A stretch of DNA of 64,000 bases from Bradysia coprophila (GCF_014529535.1 NW_023503493.1:9890001-9954000), one strand, 5' to 3'. Counted from the stretch's first letter, positions 12,300 through 25,100 are shown. Numbers and translations are program-made. Notes: generated by a model not told the origin, from the letters alone.

Positions 12300-12498
12300 G
12301 CACTGCTTCTAACATGAACATAGAAAATATTCGGAGGCTGACGAAATCACAACAGGCTCTGTGTTTCTTTGTAAAGATACATGATTTTTGTTGTATGAGT
12401 TAAAGCATGGAATACAAACAATCCAAAGCGGTAGCTCTTATCACAAAAGTCTACAATTTTGACACTTGTCAATTTAGTGTTCATCCTAGGAGCAGTGC
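12300..12498. mobile_element. MITE with GCACTGCTNCTAGCATGAACA ends, copy 1
   Basis: The inverted ends are GCACTGCTTCTAACATGAAC and, at the right, TTCATCCTAGGAGCAGTGC. The body is about 80% similar by eye to 13075-13275 and more distantly to 60517-60718. All three copies share the GCGGTAGCTCTTATCAC or related interior. Confidence 0.7.
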
Positions 12499-13074
12499 AG
12501 GGGCCAGACTAAATGGAAAGGGGAAAAGGGTCACTGCGACTTGAATCATTCGATGGCCGCGGACCCCAATGAAAAGAAAAACCGTCGCCAGACAAAATTC
12601 ATTGGGAATTGTTAGCCGCTAGACAAAATTAAAAGTCAAACATGGTGATTTTTCGAGTTTTCTTTTTGTCTAGCAGCTCCCAGTTCCAAGGGAATTTTGT
12701 TAGCTCCCAGTTCCAAGTGAATTTTGTTTGATGTGTGTTTTTCACGTCAGTGAAGTCCTTGAACATCGAATGACACCAAATTGAGATCGTGGGATTATCA
12801 CAATAAAAATCGACGTTTTAGTTTTGTCTGGCAACTCACAGTTAATGAATTTTGCCTGGCGGGTGTTTTTCTGCTTATTAGAGTCGAATCACACCAATTT
12901 CATTGGCTTATAACGACAACAAGTGACCATTCTGTAGTTGACTTTTTGTCAAATGAAAGTAGAAACCAGGTATGTTCTGTCCATACAAACCGAATGAAAA
13001 AGCGATTTCTTTTGCTTAATCCTCAGACGAATTCATTTTTCACTTAAATTTTACAGAATCTGTCGACTTACAAC

Positions 13075-13275
13075 CCTGCTACTAGCATGAACATACAAAA
13101 TATTCGGAGACTGATGAAATCACAGTAGGCACTGCGTTTCTTTTATATAGATAGATAGATGACTTCGATGTGTGAGTTAAAACATACAATACAAACAATC
13201 GTAAGCGGTAGCTCTTATCACTAAAGCCTCCAAATTTGACATTTGTCAAATCAGTGTTCATGCTAGGAGCAGTGC
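13075..13275. mobile_element. MITE with GCACTGCTNCTAGCATGAACA ends, copy 2
   Basis: The ends are CTGCTACTAGCATGAACAT and the inverted TGTTCATGCTAGGAGCAG. It lies in the same orientation as the copy at 12300-12498 and contains a short TAGA microsatellite near 13148. Confidence 0.75.
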
Positions 13276-13320
13276 TGAGGTCGAGTTCAACAAAAGAATT
13301 AACATAACCTCACATACATT

Positions 13321-13505
13321 CTAGTACATTTCGTCATAAAATTAGTAATATCTAAGCTCTATTTTTTTTGTTAACTAACTTCACAGCTGTTCACAGCAGT
13401 GACATTTTATGGATATTTTGCCAGAGCGAAGATATATCATTTGAAAATAGAGCGCAAAGAATGACGCACTGAAAGAAATTGTGGCGCCTCTGTAGGCAAA
13501 CCAAG
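13321..13505. repeat. Dispersed repeat, copy related to 18083-18300
   Basis: It shares TTTCGTCATA, a segment around GCTCTATTTTT followed by AACTTCAC and GCAGTGACATT, and a 3' block AAAATAGAGCGCAAAG, all in the same order as 18083-18300. Its GTGGCGCCTCTGTAGGC end reappears inverted near 17470. Confidence 0.55.
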
Positions 13506-13833
13506 GTTTCCTCATAGGCGAACTTTATTATCCAAGAAAATTTCATGACCATATGAGGGACTCAAAATACCACAGGCCCCAGGTCTATAGTGTGTGCGGC
13601 AAATGTCATATTTTTTTTGTTACAGTTTGACAGCGCGGATTATCAGATTATTTTAGAGAAGAAATAGCCGTAGAAATTCCTAACAAAAATCTATTTTGAT
13701 TGAGAAACACCAATTGCTTCTGTACGAACAGTTTGCCGTGGAACAGTTGATCAAGATTTGCTTGTGTTGTAATTTGTGGTGGAGTAGTCTTATCCAGAAT
13801 TCATTAAATTCCATAATTGTGTCCAATAGCGAG

Positions 13834-15063
13834 ATGAGCGGACGGCCTAGGACAACCTCATTTGCTGAGAGTAATAAGCGACCACCCAATCCTGTACCTG
13901 GCGCCATGAAAATAACAAGTAAAGATGGCTCAAAAATAACAACCGTAGTCGCAACTCCACGACTAGAATCAGATAGAGTTCAGGAAGTATCTTATACGGA
14001 TACAAGGATCATTGGCAATGGAAGCTTTGGTGTGGTCTACCAGGCAAAATTATGTGACACTGGCGAATCGGTGGCAATAAAAAAAGTTAAACAAGATAAA
14101 CGGTTTAAGAATCGAGAACTGGAAATAATGAGACGGTTGGAGCATTGCAATATTGTCGGTCTAAAATATTTCTTCTATTCGAGCGGGGAAAAGAAAGACG
14201 AAGTTTATTTAAATTTAATGCTCGAATTCATGCCAGAAACAGTTTACAAAGTGGAACGTCAATACGCTAAAAGTAAACAAACGATGCCAATCAATTTCAT
14301 CAGGCTCTACATGTATCAGTTGTTCAGCAGTTTAGCCTACATTCATCAATTGGGTATATGCCATCGCGATATTAAACCACAGAACCTGCTTTTGGATCCG
14401 GAAAGCGCCGTCCTGAAATTATGCGATTTTGGTAGTGCTAAGCAATTGCAACCTGGTGAACCAAATGTTTCCTATATTTGCTCAAGGTTTTATCGAGCAC
14501 CTGAACTGATTTTCGGTGCCATCAATTATACGACAAAAATTGATATTTGGAGTTCCGGTTGTGTTCTGGCTGAACTATTACTCGGCCAACCAATATTTCC
14601 TGGTGATTCTGGCATAGATCAGCTTGTTGAAATAATTAAAGTGTTGGGTACACCCACACGTGAACAAATCAACGGAATGAATCCGAACTACACCGAAGTT
14701 AAGTTTCCACAAATCAAAAGCCACCCATGGCAAAAGGTATTTCGTGCGCGTACACCACCAGAAGCAACTTTACTAGTCTCTAAACTTCTTGAATACACAC
14801 CGAGCGCAAGAATAACACCACTGGAAGCTTGTGCTCATCCATTTTTCGATGATTTAAAGGAACGTAATCAAAGACTTCCGAATGGACGAGAACTGCCGCC
14901 ATTGGTTAATTTTTCTGATCAAAAACAAGGGGAAACAACAACCGAAACTGCAATAAGTGGAGGCGGTGTTTCATCACCCGCAGTCGCAACTACAAGCACA
15001 TCATCAGGACCATCGACTGGTGAAGAAGCGAGTGGTGAGTGTAGTTCAAAAAGAATGAGTTGA
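13834..15063 (+). CDS. sgg: Glycogen synthase kinase 3 (shaggy) paralogue, intronless
   Basis: A single open frame of 409 residues encodes a complete GSK-3. I start at the ATG giving [10 protein letters not shown], the canonical GSK-3 N-terminus with inhibitory Ser9; the 46 codons open upstream lack an ATG and are not conserved. The glycine loop is GNGSFGVVY (61-69). Catalytic Lys83, priming-site Arg94, HRD Asp179, DFG Asp198 and activation-loop Tyr214 are all present. GSK-3 phosphorylates primed substrates in the Wnt/Hedgehog and insulin pathways in the cytosol and nucleus. Position 219 is Phe where the family has Tyr (SRFYRAPE), and several usually fixed positions differ. Fly sgg is split by many introns, so this copy looks like an expressed retrogene, as with Drosophila gasket, or a locus that lost its introns. 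Confidence 0.93.
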   Translation: MSGRPRTTSFAESNKRPPNPVPGAMKITSKDGSKITTVVATPRLESDRVQEVSYTDTRIIGNGSFGVVYQAKLCDTGESVAIKKVKQDKRFKNRELEIMRRLEHCNIVGLKYFFYSSGEKKDEVYLNLMLEFMPETVYKVERQYAKSKQTMPINFIRLYMYQLFSSLAYIHQLGICHRDIKPQNLLLDPESAVLKLCDFGSAKQLQPGEPNVSYICSRFYRAPELIFGAINYTTKIDIWSSGCVLAELLLGQPIFPGDSGIDQLVEIIKVLGTPTREQINGMNPNYTEVKFPQIKSHPWQKVFRARTPPEATLLVSKLLEYTPSARITPLEACAHPFFDDLKERNQRLPNGRELPPLVNFSDQKQGETTTETAISGGGVSSPAVATTSTSSGPSTGEEASGECSSKRMS

Positions 15064-15233
15064 TTCGATGATGTCGACAGTCGCCGTATATATACAATCA
15101 TGGACGCAACCAACATACAAATTTTTAAAATTAAAAGTGTTCATTTTCCTCCTTAGAGTAACTACTCTTAGTTTTCCTCTCACCATTTACGACAAATGTT
15201 AAATGTAATTTAAATTCTTTGAATTTCCTCAGC

Positions 15234-15239
15234 AATAAA
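15234..15239 (+). promoter_or_regulatory. Polyadenylation signal of the GSK-3 paralogue
   Basis: AATAAA lies 170 bp after the stop codon and is followed by T/G-rich text. It is the likely 3' end of the kinase mRNA. Confidence 0.6.
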
Positions 15240-15255
15240 TTAAAGAGTTGTGTAT

Positions 15256-17450
15256 CACTTGTTTCGCAGTCCTAAATTGGAGTTTATATTTTTTTTTTTA
15301 CCTTACCTGTCCCTGGCGCTGAAAAAATGTTTATTCAATTTAGAATCTGATCAAAATCTCATTATGGAATTTAGTGCTAAGGTAATTGAATTAGTCCATT
15401 CTGGGTCACTAGCGTCACAGTGGTTTAGGGTTTTTCATGTAAAAAACTGAAAATGACAGATACCGACAGGAAATATCGTGAAAATTAGTTCCGTGGATCA
15501 ACAATCTCCGAAACGGTTTTATTTGCATTCAAATCGAGTAAGTTTTAAACGACTTCCCATTTTTTTTTATTCGAAAGTTATTTGAGGACCGAAGACGCTC
15601 TGTTTCAAATTTTATGGTTTTTACTTTATCTCGTAAATTGAGGCAGATAAATAATTGTTTGGAAAGTTAGAGTTTTATGAGTGGACGTGTCTATTCGTAC
15701 CGGCTCTCGCAATTGCGTTATGAAAACATTTTACGGGCGGTTGGTATACGTTTTACACTACAGGTATACAATTCTTGTTAGGTATGTCGTCACATGTGCG
15801 TTCGCATGGTTTTTTTTTTATAAATTGTCACACCATTACTTGCTACCAAATTCTCTGCCACTAACTGCGAGCAAATGACAAGGTTGCTCTAGCTGACTGT
15901 TTCACTTTTACAAGCAGAAAATAAAATTATTCTGATTGGAAATACCAACATAGGTAGGCAACATCGTTATTTGGGTTGGGTATGGGTTAGTTATTTCCCC
16001 GTTTCTCTTTCCCTATAAAAAGACAACGTCAACCCTTGTAACGCTACAAAGGAAACAAGGACGATTGATTGAATTTCTTTTGTTAAACAAATCATGTTCA
16101 AGTACATTTCAGGCGGCACGGAAAACTGTCAAACATAAAACGAAAGATCTACACTTAACGAAATACAAACGTAACCTTAACCCTCGCCTTAACCTTAACT
16201 TGAATGCTTCTGTTGTAATTGCTGGTTATGCTACCGTAACATTAAGTGAACATGATATGTTACAGTTGTTTCAATCAAACATTACACTTGTTATGCAAAC
16301 ACATCAGTTAAACATTTCAAATTCAAGAGTTTTTCAGAAGTGATTTTTTTCGTTTGAACATTTTGAATGACTAGTTCGGTTATAATGCTCGTGTTTTGAG
16401 TATAAATTGACAAGGTTTCAGAATGCCGTTACACGAAAAATGATTTTTCCGTTTCAACAGTTAAAGCAATTTTACCGTCATGGTTATGGAATCTTTTACC
16501 AAGGCCGTTCACCGAACGTAAATAACTCCTCACATGTAAATATTGTAAAGCTTTATACATTATGCATGCACGGTATATTTATAATAATTCGCTTTGAGAA
16601 AAAGAAAAGAAAAGAAAAGGAATATGCGGAAAAAGAAAATAGAAAACAACAAATCGAAAACGAACGGGAAAAAAATATATAAAACCGAAAAAGACATAAA
16701 TTTGTCCCATGTGAAAAGTTGAAGAAAACAAGTTATACGCCAAATGCCAAAAGCAACAACACATTTTTATATAACAAGAAAAACGTTTTTGCCTTTTTTT
16801 CATTTTTGAATAAATTGCTACAATTCCCATTTATACAAAACACACATAACGTTATTTTATGCGTTAAAATTGTTTGATTGATTTATGGTTAACAATTTTT
16901 TTTGAGAAATCAAAATCATATGTTTCACACGCTAAAGTTGAACTTTGGGAACGAAAAGCACAGAAAGTTTTCTTTTTAAATTTTTCATTTTCATTCATTT
17001 ATTGAACGAGATGTCGTCAAGAATATTTTGTCATACGTTCAATTTCCCGCTCGATTAATCTGCGAAGTTTTTATTTTCGTGCTGGTATAGATTAAGGAAT
17101 TTGTTTGTATCGTCCGTTGACAAGTGGATCCACCGGTTTCTGGTGGGTTTGTTTTTTTTTTAATTTCTTATACGTTGTTTACAATTTCAAGATATTTCAA
17201 TTAATAGGTCAAAAGGACCTCACCCAGCACAAATTAAAGACCTTGTACATTAATTTGACACTGCAATGTGGGCAACATCGGCAACATAGAGAAATTTTAA
17301 AACCTACCGAAACCCCGTGCTTCCATCTCCATAGAAAAACACATAGCGAACGAGCGATCTATTGTTAAAATCAATTTTTTCGCTCACAGTGAAATAGTGA
17401 TAGATTCTGTCAAAATAACACCAAAAGCTTACTGTAGTTATTTTGGTGCT
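15256..17450. other. Gene-free stretch
   Basis: I recognise no gene. A run of AAAAGAAAAG-type purine-rich text lies at 16595-16680. A short CTTAACC repeat lies near 16180-16200. The short open frames here have no family resemblance and unremarkable composition. Confidence 0.35.
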
Positions 17451-17454
17451 TGTA

Positions 17455-17700
17455 CGCTATTCGCCTAGTCGGTTGGCCTGTAGAGGCGCCACATTTTTTT
17501 TATAGTACTTCAATCTCACTGGACTATTTTTTTTGTGTAAAAACTTCACATTGATTCATTCCCATGAAATGTCACAGCAGTGAAGTTTGTTCATGAAAAA
17601 ATAATTCAGTGACAGCAGTTTTTTATGAAGAAAAGTACTAAATTGTAATAGATTTTACCCTTAGTTTCTAAACTCCATTCTCCTATGGAAATGCTGTTTG
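17455..17700. repeat. Dispersed repeat, inverted relative to 13321-13505
   Basis: It begins near GGCCTGTAGAGGCGCCAC, the inverse of the GTGGCGCCTCTGTAGGC end at 13483. It contains AACTTCAC and GTCACAGCAGTGAAG motifs of the same family. The edges are uncertain. Confidence 0.45.
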
Positions 17701-17907
17701 GAAACTAAAGCTTGAATGTAGTAGATTTACGTATAATTCACGCCGTAAGTGCGGTCGAAATTCAAAATGGAAAGCCCGGAGGTCTTTCTAACGTAGCGTC
17801 ATTTTCATACAAGGAAGCGTTGAAATGTATTTTTCGGTTCATTTTTTCATCGAATCGTTCACTTAAAATTCAAATTTTGGGCACACTTACGGCAACGTGA
17901 ATTCTAA

Positions 17908-18071
17908 CAAGGTTCTGAAAGAACAGGGTAAGATAGCAGCGAAGGCGGGTGACACCGAAATTGATAAATCAACTTGAAGAAAATGTTTTTTTTTAGGAAA
18001 ATTCGGAATTTGTGTATCACCGCCTTCGTGATCAACTCAGAGTTGTCTCAACCTGTTCTTTCAGAACCTTG
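17908..18071. mobile_element. hAT-like MITE with AATTCTAA duplication
   Basis: This 164-bp element has near-perfect inverted ends (CAAGGTTCTGAAAGAACAGG) and a perfect 8-bp duplication AATTCTAA at 17900-17907 and 18072-18079. It encodes nothing. A diverged relative lies around 27218-27418. Confidence 0.87.
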
Positions 18072-18082
18072 AATTCTAATAC

Positions 18083-18300
18083 ATCTATGACCTTTCGTCA
18101 TAGAATTACTTATGTTAGCGCTCTATTTTTGTGATAACCAACTTCACTGCAATGACATTCATATTTACCAAAATGAAGTTATTTCCAAGATCATATTAGT
18201 ACCCAATGATTGACGTAACCTCCTAATATAAGAGTTAGTTATCTCACCAGAAAATAAAGCGCAAAGTACTTCAGTGCCGCCTTTTCAGACCAACAGGAGG
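18083..18300. repeat. Dispersed repeat related to 13321-13505
   Basis: It has the same order of motifs as the copy upstream of the GSK-3 gene: TTTCGTCATA, GCTCTATTTTTGTGATAAC, then AAAATAAAGCGCAAAGTA. The internal inverted pairs (GCGCTCTATTTT and its complement) suggest a MITE-like origin. Confidence 0.55.
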
Positions 18301-18309
18301 TTTACTCTA

Positions 18310-19090
18310 TAGTTCTTTACATTTTTTACATTTCTACCAGAAGCATTTAGTTGGTTTCATAGTAATACATGATAGAGGAAAACTCAGGGATTAGGGATTT
18401 TCAAGGATAACATTCCGGATAGGGATCCGAGACTAAAACCAACATTTTCGAAATAAGTTAATTTGATCGATGTATGTATGGGTGTGTGCGTTCATCATCC
18501 AAACACCCTCTCCAGTCATAAATCACCCAATCAATTAAGCTGTGATGAAAGCCAAATATAAGCTCTAAATTTCCTTCATATACCATCCGATACGACACGA
18601 CACACATCATCAGGCTGTAAATTATTTTCAGCTAAAATTGCCAACAATAAATTTTAATATTTTTCTTTTTATTTTATTTCTGATAATATGTTTCGTGTGA
18701 GGAAGTAATTTTCGAAGCGAAGAAATGAAAAAGCAAGAAGACACAACAGCAACAGAAATTATACATAAATTATGCACGTGGTGTACATGACACGTATTCT
18801 CTGGTGCTTTATTTATGTTTGTCTGCTGAAATTAAAGCACTTTACATCGCGGAAGACAATTTCCAGAGTGTTTGCGTCAAAAATGTGCTAGGTGTAGCTG
18901 GAACGGAGGCTTTATGCTGTAAGTGATTTGAATCTATTTGATTTATGTAAACCGAGATGAAAATGCAGTTTTGTCTTGCGGAATCATCCAGCACAGGAAA
19001 CGTGTTTACTCATTCATTTAATGGGAATTTTGTATCACTTGTCTTTCGTAACTGTGTATACGTAGGACTTGTACGTACTTGGCTGTTAAG
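18310..19090. other. Gene-free stretch
   Basis: I see no gene, RNA gene or bounded repeat in this stretch. Confidence 0.35.
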
Positions 19091-19094
19091 TGAC

Positions 19095-19311
19095 ATAGTA
19101 GATTACAGGGAAGTAATTTCATATCTCGTATCGAAATGAGTAAAAGGATCCGAAGGCTTTATCCCGAGGTACTTTTACTCATCATGATACGAAATATCAA
19201 ATTATTTCCCATGAGCAGTATGTTATTTTACTTTAAGAGCGAGGTAAAGGGTTTTCCCTAGCGAGGGAAAAGCCACATTACCTCCCTGGTAAAGTAAAGG
19301 AACATACATCA
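19095..19311. repeat. Dispersed inverted-repeat element, also at 56095-56280
   Basis: The text ATATCTCGTATCGAAATGAG followed by AAAGGATCCGAAGGCTT is shared with 56190-56245. Both copies also contain an AGCGAGG-AAAG/CTTTCCCTCGC inverted pair near GAGGTAA-GTAAAGT-AA. No duplication is visible at the edges. Confidence 0.6.
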
Positions 19312-19838
19312 AAAGCTTTGTACTTTTTAAATTAAATTTTCTTACAGTTCATCTTCTGCATTTATGTGTTGAATCCGCGAATGTTCCTTAATGTCTATAA
19401 TACCTATTTTGCACATTAAACCAATCCAGAACAGTTTTCTTTTGTTTTTACAAAATCATTGCTGTAAGTATGTGGAAACTTTCAACGAAATAATAAAGTT
19501 TCTTTGAACTGGCTTCAATTCAATTTAACTTTGGTAAATTAAACTTTCGTTTAAATTTTATTAAACCTTACAAGTGCTTCCCAGTTATAAACTTAAATTG
19601 TTATGCTTTCAGATTAGCATCAATGTTACAAAATCTGAAAATGGTCTTGAAAATGGTATGCTGTCAGAAGAATGGATTTCCCAGTATGGGGCTTCTGGTT
19701 TAGGTTCGAGTTTTTGGTGTCTTCTAATTAAATATACAAATTTCTACAGACTCATCCTTGCTTGGTACGAGCACAAGCGATTCAGAAAAGTCTAAAATTC
19801 TCAATATATTCGAACGTCAGCGTTAATATGACGAAAAT

Positions 19839-20072
19839 CAACGCATTTCTAGCAAAAGTGCTTCTAATGACAGCTGCCAAATATAGTACAATTTTGTATG
19901 CACAATTTTTCCACATTTTTTACAGTGCAGAAAGTTTGATACGCGGTCCAGTCTCTGTAGAGTGACTACTGAAACTGCACAGTGAATCATACAACTCTTG
20001 GCACTGTAAAACAGTAAAACAGTACTCTATTTGACAGCTGTCACTAAAATGGCACAGGCTTGCGATGCGTTG
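19839..20072. mobile_element. Second copy of the CAACGCA-ended MITE
   Basis: It starts CAACGCATTTCTAGCAAAAG and ends with GCGATGCGTTG. It shares AAAGTGCT-CTAATGACAGCTGCC and ATTTTGTATG with the copy at 9414-9575. The target duplication has decayed. Confidence 0.65.
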
Positions 20073-20324
20073 CTATCATCAAAAGCTTTCGCCATAGAAT
20101 TTAGCTTGAAGAATGTTAGCGTTTTTCAGAGAATATTGCAAGACAACATTGCGATGTATGTGCTTAAATGGGAAGGTAAATATCTGGAATTAATTGTATT
20201 AATGAGCAAACCCGAATATATTCCTCAGGATGTGGAAAATAAAAGTTTTTTAAGAGGACTGGGCGGATTGGATATTATCCTGTACATTCCTAGTAGAAAT
20301 GTTCCGGAATAATGTCACGTATTT

Positions 20325-20660
20325 CTCTCTCTCTCTCTCTCTCTCCGTTTCCGAAAAAAAGAAGATCGATTGACGATTTTTTAAAAACTGAAATGACTAG
20401 CAATGACAAGGATTTTTTTCATTTTCCTACGAAAGATTTCGATTCGCTTCAAGTTGTGTACTCACCTGCATTCATCTAATCATTTTAATTCCTGGTCGTC
20501 CTATACTTTTTAGTGTTTCTTCATACTTCAGCGATTTTTCATTGTAGTTTTTTCATTCCTAGTTGATTTGTTAAATCGCCAAGAAAAATCGTCAGAATGT
20601 GCCAAGAGACACGCCAAGAAAAATCATCAAAGTGTCAAGAAACGCCAAAGTGAAAAAAAA
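20325..20660. repeat. TC microsatellite and short tandem CGCCAAGAAAAATCGTC repeat
   Basis: A (TC)n run lies at about 20326-20346. At 20576-20650 the phrase GCCAAGAAAAATC is repeated with small changes. No gene is visible. Confidence 0.6.
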
Positions 20661-22118
20661 ACGTTTTTGTGAGGGGGAAACAACACTAGCGAATTGTGGG
20701 ACAGGGTTCGGGCGAATAAAGGTAAACAATGTCAAGTGAATAATGGGGAAACAGGCGAATAATGGGCGAACGGTCGAACGATGGGATAAGATTTTTCGTT
20801 GTTGTTTTCCCTCGCATTTTTGATTGCTAGGAAAAGACTGTATTAAATCTCTTTCGATGCATGAAAAAATCAGATAAAAAGTCTTACATTCTATCTATGA
20901 CTATTCTCTCTTTGAAACGTAAGACAGCCTTGAGATAGGAAGCTGTCTAGTAAAAAAAGCAAAAACTGAAAAAAAACAATTTTACCTCTTACACGGAATA
21001 CTTTTTTTGTAAGTGGAAATCAAGCATTAGGATCAAACAAGACACATATCCATCACCTTTTGTAAAAGGATAGTTTGACTAGAATACAAAATCATCATTT
21101 TCTTTTGGTTCATTTGGTTGATTCCAAGAAAAATCGAATTAACTGTTTGATCAATTCGCAAAAACTCACAAAGATTAACTTATAATCACAGGTCAATTGT
21201 CAATAATCAGTCCACTGTCGATCCAATATTTTCGACCATTCTACCCTCCCAATGCTATACCTGTTTCATTCAAAAGATAATCGACAATGCAAATCAGTTT
21301 TTGCACGAATGGACAGTAATTGTATGTTATATATACTATAGCACACACACTTCCAATCGATTTTGTTAATGTCCCACATTCAGCACCATAATTTTCCATT
21401 GATTTCTATCCGAAGTCCATTGATCGTATGTATCCCCAGTGTGTATCTTTTCTGCACGATTTAACATTTTGAATTTCTAAGTGGTCACAATGACAACAGA
21501 ATGAATGGCAAGAAAAGGTATGCGAAACGAAAAAGTCTTCATTTTTACTCCGATCACACAATATTGTACAACAAGTAGAAATGACATCATCTATGTGTAC
21601 ACATCGGCGGTTTGCCTTTTTTGTCGTTGTTCAGGGTAGAAAAATATAAATTTTGTAAATCGAAAAAGTTTTAGTTGAGTCAGACTGACCCAGATATTCT
21701 GAATATTATTTCTCTCTCTTCGACTAATGGTAAATAGGTTATATCGAATTATAAATTTTGGCATACACAGCATAACACACACACACCTTCTACAATCTAC
21801 ACCCACCCAGTATATCATTATATCATATATGCATTAATAAGCAAACACCGAATTGAATTCGGCATTTTGTGAATTATTTCATGTGAATGAACGTGTCAGA
21901 TGATGAGTATAGGTAGGGGGATGGCAGGCAGATATATATCTAAATAATGTTTATGAATTATCGTGGGAGTATTAGGCAAAGCAACAGTTGTTTCGAATTT
22001 TGAATAGGTCGTCTTCGTGTCACTTGTAAATTGAAAATGTTCTGATGGGAAATTGATGGGCTCATTTCGACAGCGAATAAATATGACAGGCAACGACAGC
22101 AAATTGAAATTGAAACAT
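20661..22118. other. Gene-free stretch downstream of Rpn2
   Basis: I recognise nothing coding. It includes AC-rich and ATATAT short runs near 21340-21350 and 21770-21830. Confidence 0.35.
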
Positions 22119-22124
22119 TTTATT
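22119..22124 (-). promoter_or_regulatory. Polyadenylation signal of Rpn2
   Basis: AATAAA on the minus strand, about 60 bp after the Rpn2 stop codon. Confidence 0.65.
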
Positions 22125-22182
22125 CAAATTTGATGTAAGAAAGCACAAACCACAACACAATATTGTAAACCGGGCATTATCT

Positions 22183-25100
22183 CTAATCTTCGATGTATTC
22201 GAATGGTTCCGGTGCTTCCGGTTCTTCTTTCGCGTCGTCACTCTTCGGACCGTAGGCGGCAACTGGTTCTACCAGAGTTTCTTCGCCTGCAGACAAGTGA
22301 TGCAAAACTACGATACCGCCAATTGTCACGTCTTTCATCGGTTTGTAGTCCTGGCCTTCGGCAAGACTAACCACTTTCAATTGTTGACGCAGAGTGCGTG
22401 CAGGATTCTGTAAGATCTCAAATGTGGCTTCAGGTTCCTTACGCTCCGGTTTCGGTGACTCCTTTTCCTCTTCCTTGCTGGCATCTTCGTCCTTCCCTTT
22501 TCCAACCGGCGTAGACGCAGCGCTTTTTTTATCGTCTTTTTTGTCTTTCTTATCCTTCGCTTCTTTGTCGGCCTTTGATGGTGTGATGACAGATGCTGTG
22601 ACAGAAGTTGTAGCAGTTGTCGGTGAGGCGACATCGGCGATTTTTTCCTCTGCTTCTTTAATTACTTCCTTCACATCCTCGTCCACTTCCATTTTATCAT
22701 CGTCTTTCTTGTCAGCAGTTTCACGACGCTTCTGCCTAGCAGCAATGGACAGAACAGCGGTGGCCACTTTCTCACGTTCCTCGGTTTTTTTCTCTTCCAA
22801 CGGTGCTGGATACGCATACAGCGATGGACGAGCAGCTGACCGATATTCGACTTTCGGCATTTTCAAATCGGAATTCAGTCCAATCAAGCAAGTTGGCGTG
22901 AATGCCAACGACAAGCAATGCGCCAACGGGAACCAGTACCAATATTGGGTGAAAATCAACATACCGACAACAGCTTGAAGATTTGTGTGACCGGTTCGAG
23001 ACTGTAGACTTACGGTAACATTTCGACCGCCAGCGTCAATAATACCTTGTGCCAAAATTGCCCCAAATTTAGCCATAACGTCTTCATGCTTGTTCGTGAT
23101 CACCTCCGAGTACAATGAACGGAAGAACGTGGTTTTCGGGCACGTCTGATCAGTTTGTTGGATCAAAATCTGGGCCGATGCAATCAGGGCACCTTGACGT
23201 ACGAAATTTACCGGATCGAATTTGACCATTGGTTCTAGCAGTGCAATAGCTTCCCGTTGACCAGTTCCTGCGCATGCAATACCGAGTGCCATTGCTGCAC
23301 CATAACGAACATGTGGATTATATGATTCAGCCAACAGTGACACGACTGACGGACATTGTTCCGGTGTACGGAAGAGTATGAAACCAATCGATGTAACAGC
23401 AGCACGACGTACATCGTCGTTGACATCGGACACAGCAACGTGCAAAAGTGTACGGATGGCTTTGTTGCTACCAGTTCCACAATAAGCCATAGCAAGGGTG
23501 TACATACCGGATCGTCGTAACACTGGATCTTTGTCGGTCGACAAGCTTGTGACCAACGGATCGGCTTCTTCTAAACGAGCATACATTGTCAGAGCAATGC
23601 CTACCGCCAAACCGCGTAGAATTTTCTCGTGTTGAGTTTCCTGGGCGTACGAAACCATGTCTTCGATGGCTTGAGCATTTTTCGATCCAAGCATAACCAT
23701 TCCCATGGCAATGCCAGCTGCTTCACCGGTAACGGCATCATCTTGGTACAAATTGAACTTCAACTGTTCGTACAAATCTTGTCGATGAGTTCCCATCGCA
23801 GCCAAACCCAAACCGAGGCAACCACCGTGACGAACGTTCTCATTTAGAGTGTCCTTCAATTGTTGCAACAAGTAGTCGATGATGTTGGCGCCATGATTCG
23901 CGTGTATTAGGCCAAGGGCGTACAAGCCACCACCTTCGGAGTATCCAGAGCTTGGACCGGTTTCCTTCGGTAAGTAGCTCTGCATCAACGCTAACGAGTC
24001 ACTTTCGTGTCCACGATGGATTACACCCAACGATGCCGTTGCCGTCAATTTGGCCCAATTTGTGGCCCGTGCCAACCATTCCAAATTATCCCGAAGGAAT
24101 TGATCGCTTGTCGTGCCGCTATGCATGAACGCATTGGCAATGACAGTAGCCGTATGGCAAATTGACACACGAACCGCTTCTTTCGTGGAACGGAGCACCT
24201 GCAAATCGGCATGATTGCTCCGGATCAAAAACTGTAACTGCAAATCGATGGACACTTCGCCAGACAAAATGTTGACCAATTTTTCAATGTTCTGTTGGTG
24301 TTGCTTTTCCGATGTGTTCAAACTGTCCATCGAACGCTCCATTTTCGAGTCTTCCAGCAGACTGGCCGATTCGTCGGTTTTGGCTGGCTGGGCATCTGTG
24401 GCTGGTATTGGTACTCCAACATCGTCGGCTTTTTTGTCTTGTCCCTGTGGTTTGTATATGGAGGGCAGTGCCGATGGAATCGGTGCTGTTGAACGAAGTG
24501 CTTGCAGAACTTGCGTTAGAAACTGTTGGGTCGCCGACTCGTACAAATCGAATGCGATCTGGTAGCCCATCAAAACGTTCATGCTGCCTTCGGTGGTGAG
24601 TTTATCCAAAATTTCAGCCACTGCCAACGGATCCTCCAAGAATATTAAGCACTGACACATATTGACGTAGTCTGGCACTAGCAAATTTCGATACAATTTC
24701 ACCAGACACCGCAGCACTTCGTTACGAAAACCACGATTTTGAATCAGACTCATCGCCACTTGAAACGCATAGGCCAGCATTCCATTCAAGTCATCGGACT
24801 TCATTATCGATTCGGTGAAGATGTCCATGCGCCGCGTTTCCAAGGCAATACCCAATGCCTGTCGATATTGGCCATCGTCGAGACAACGTTGAATCATTCG
24901 ATTGACAATGGCTTCAAGACGGGCGTCGACTGGTTTTGCTGTGGTTGGATTTTCAATGACTGCAACGCGCTGCTGGATGTAGAAGTCGATACATTTGGCA
25001 ATGATGGTTTCCACATACTCGGTGCGACCATTCACATCGAACAAATCGCTGGCACCGAGTGCATACGTTAGAGCGTCTTCGAATGAACCCAAGTGATAGA

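Larger units (their letters stand above)
12179..13588. mobile_element. Composite region bounded by inverted repeats of about 55 bp
   Basis: The left end (12179-12231, starting ATAGACCTGGGGC) is repeated inverted at 13536-13588 with only a few differences, through the shared TTTGAGTCCCTCATATGGTC. This suggests a 1.41-kb element or two facing ends. Between them lie two direct copies of a smaller MITE (12300-12498, 13075-13275) and a duplicated CTCCCAGTTCCAAG segment near 12675-12715. No target duplication was recognised and no transposase is encoded. The right end is only about 245 bp before the GSK-3 start codon. Confidence 0.6.

Noticed and set aside
13696..13833. 46-residue N-terminal extension of the GSK-3 frame
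   Set aside because: It has no ATG, begins at a TTG, is unlike any GSK-3 N-terminus, and is followed by the canonical start [10 protein letters not shown].
22394..22978. 194-codon serine-rich open frame on the plus strand
   Set aside because: It is the antisense shadow of the lysine/glutamate-rich part of Rpn2.
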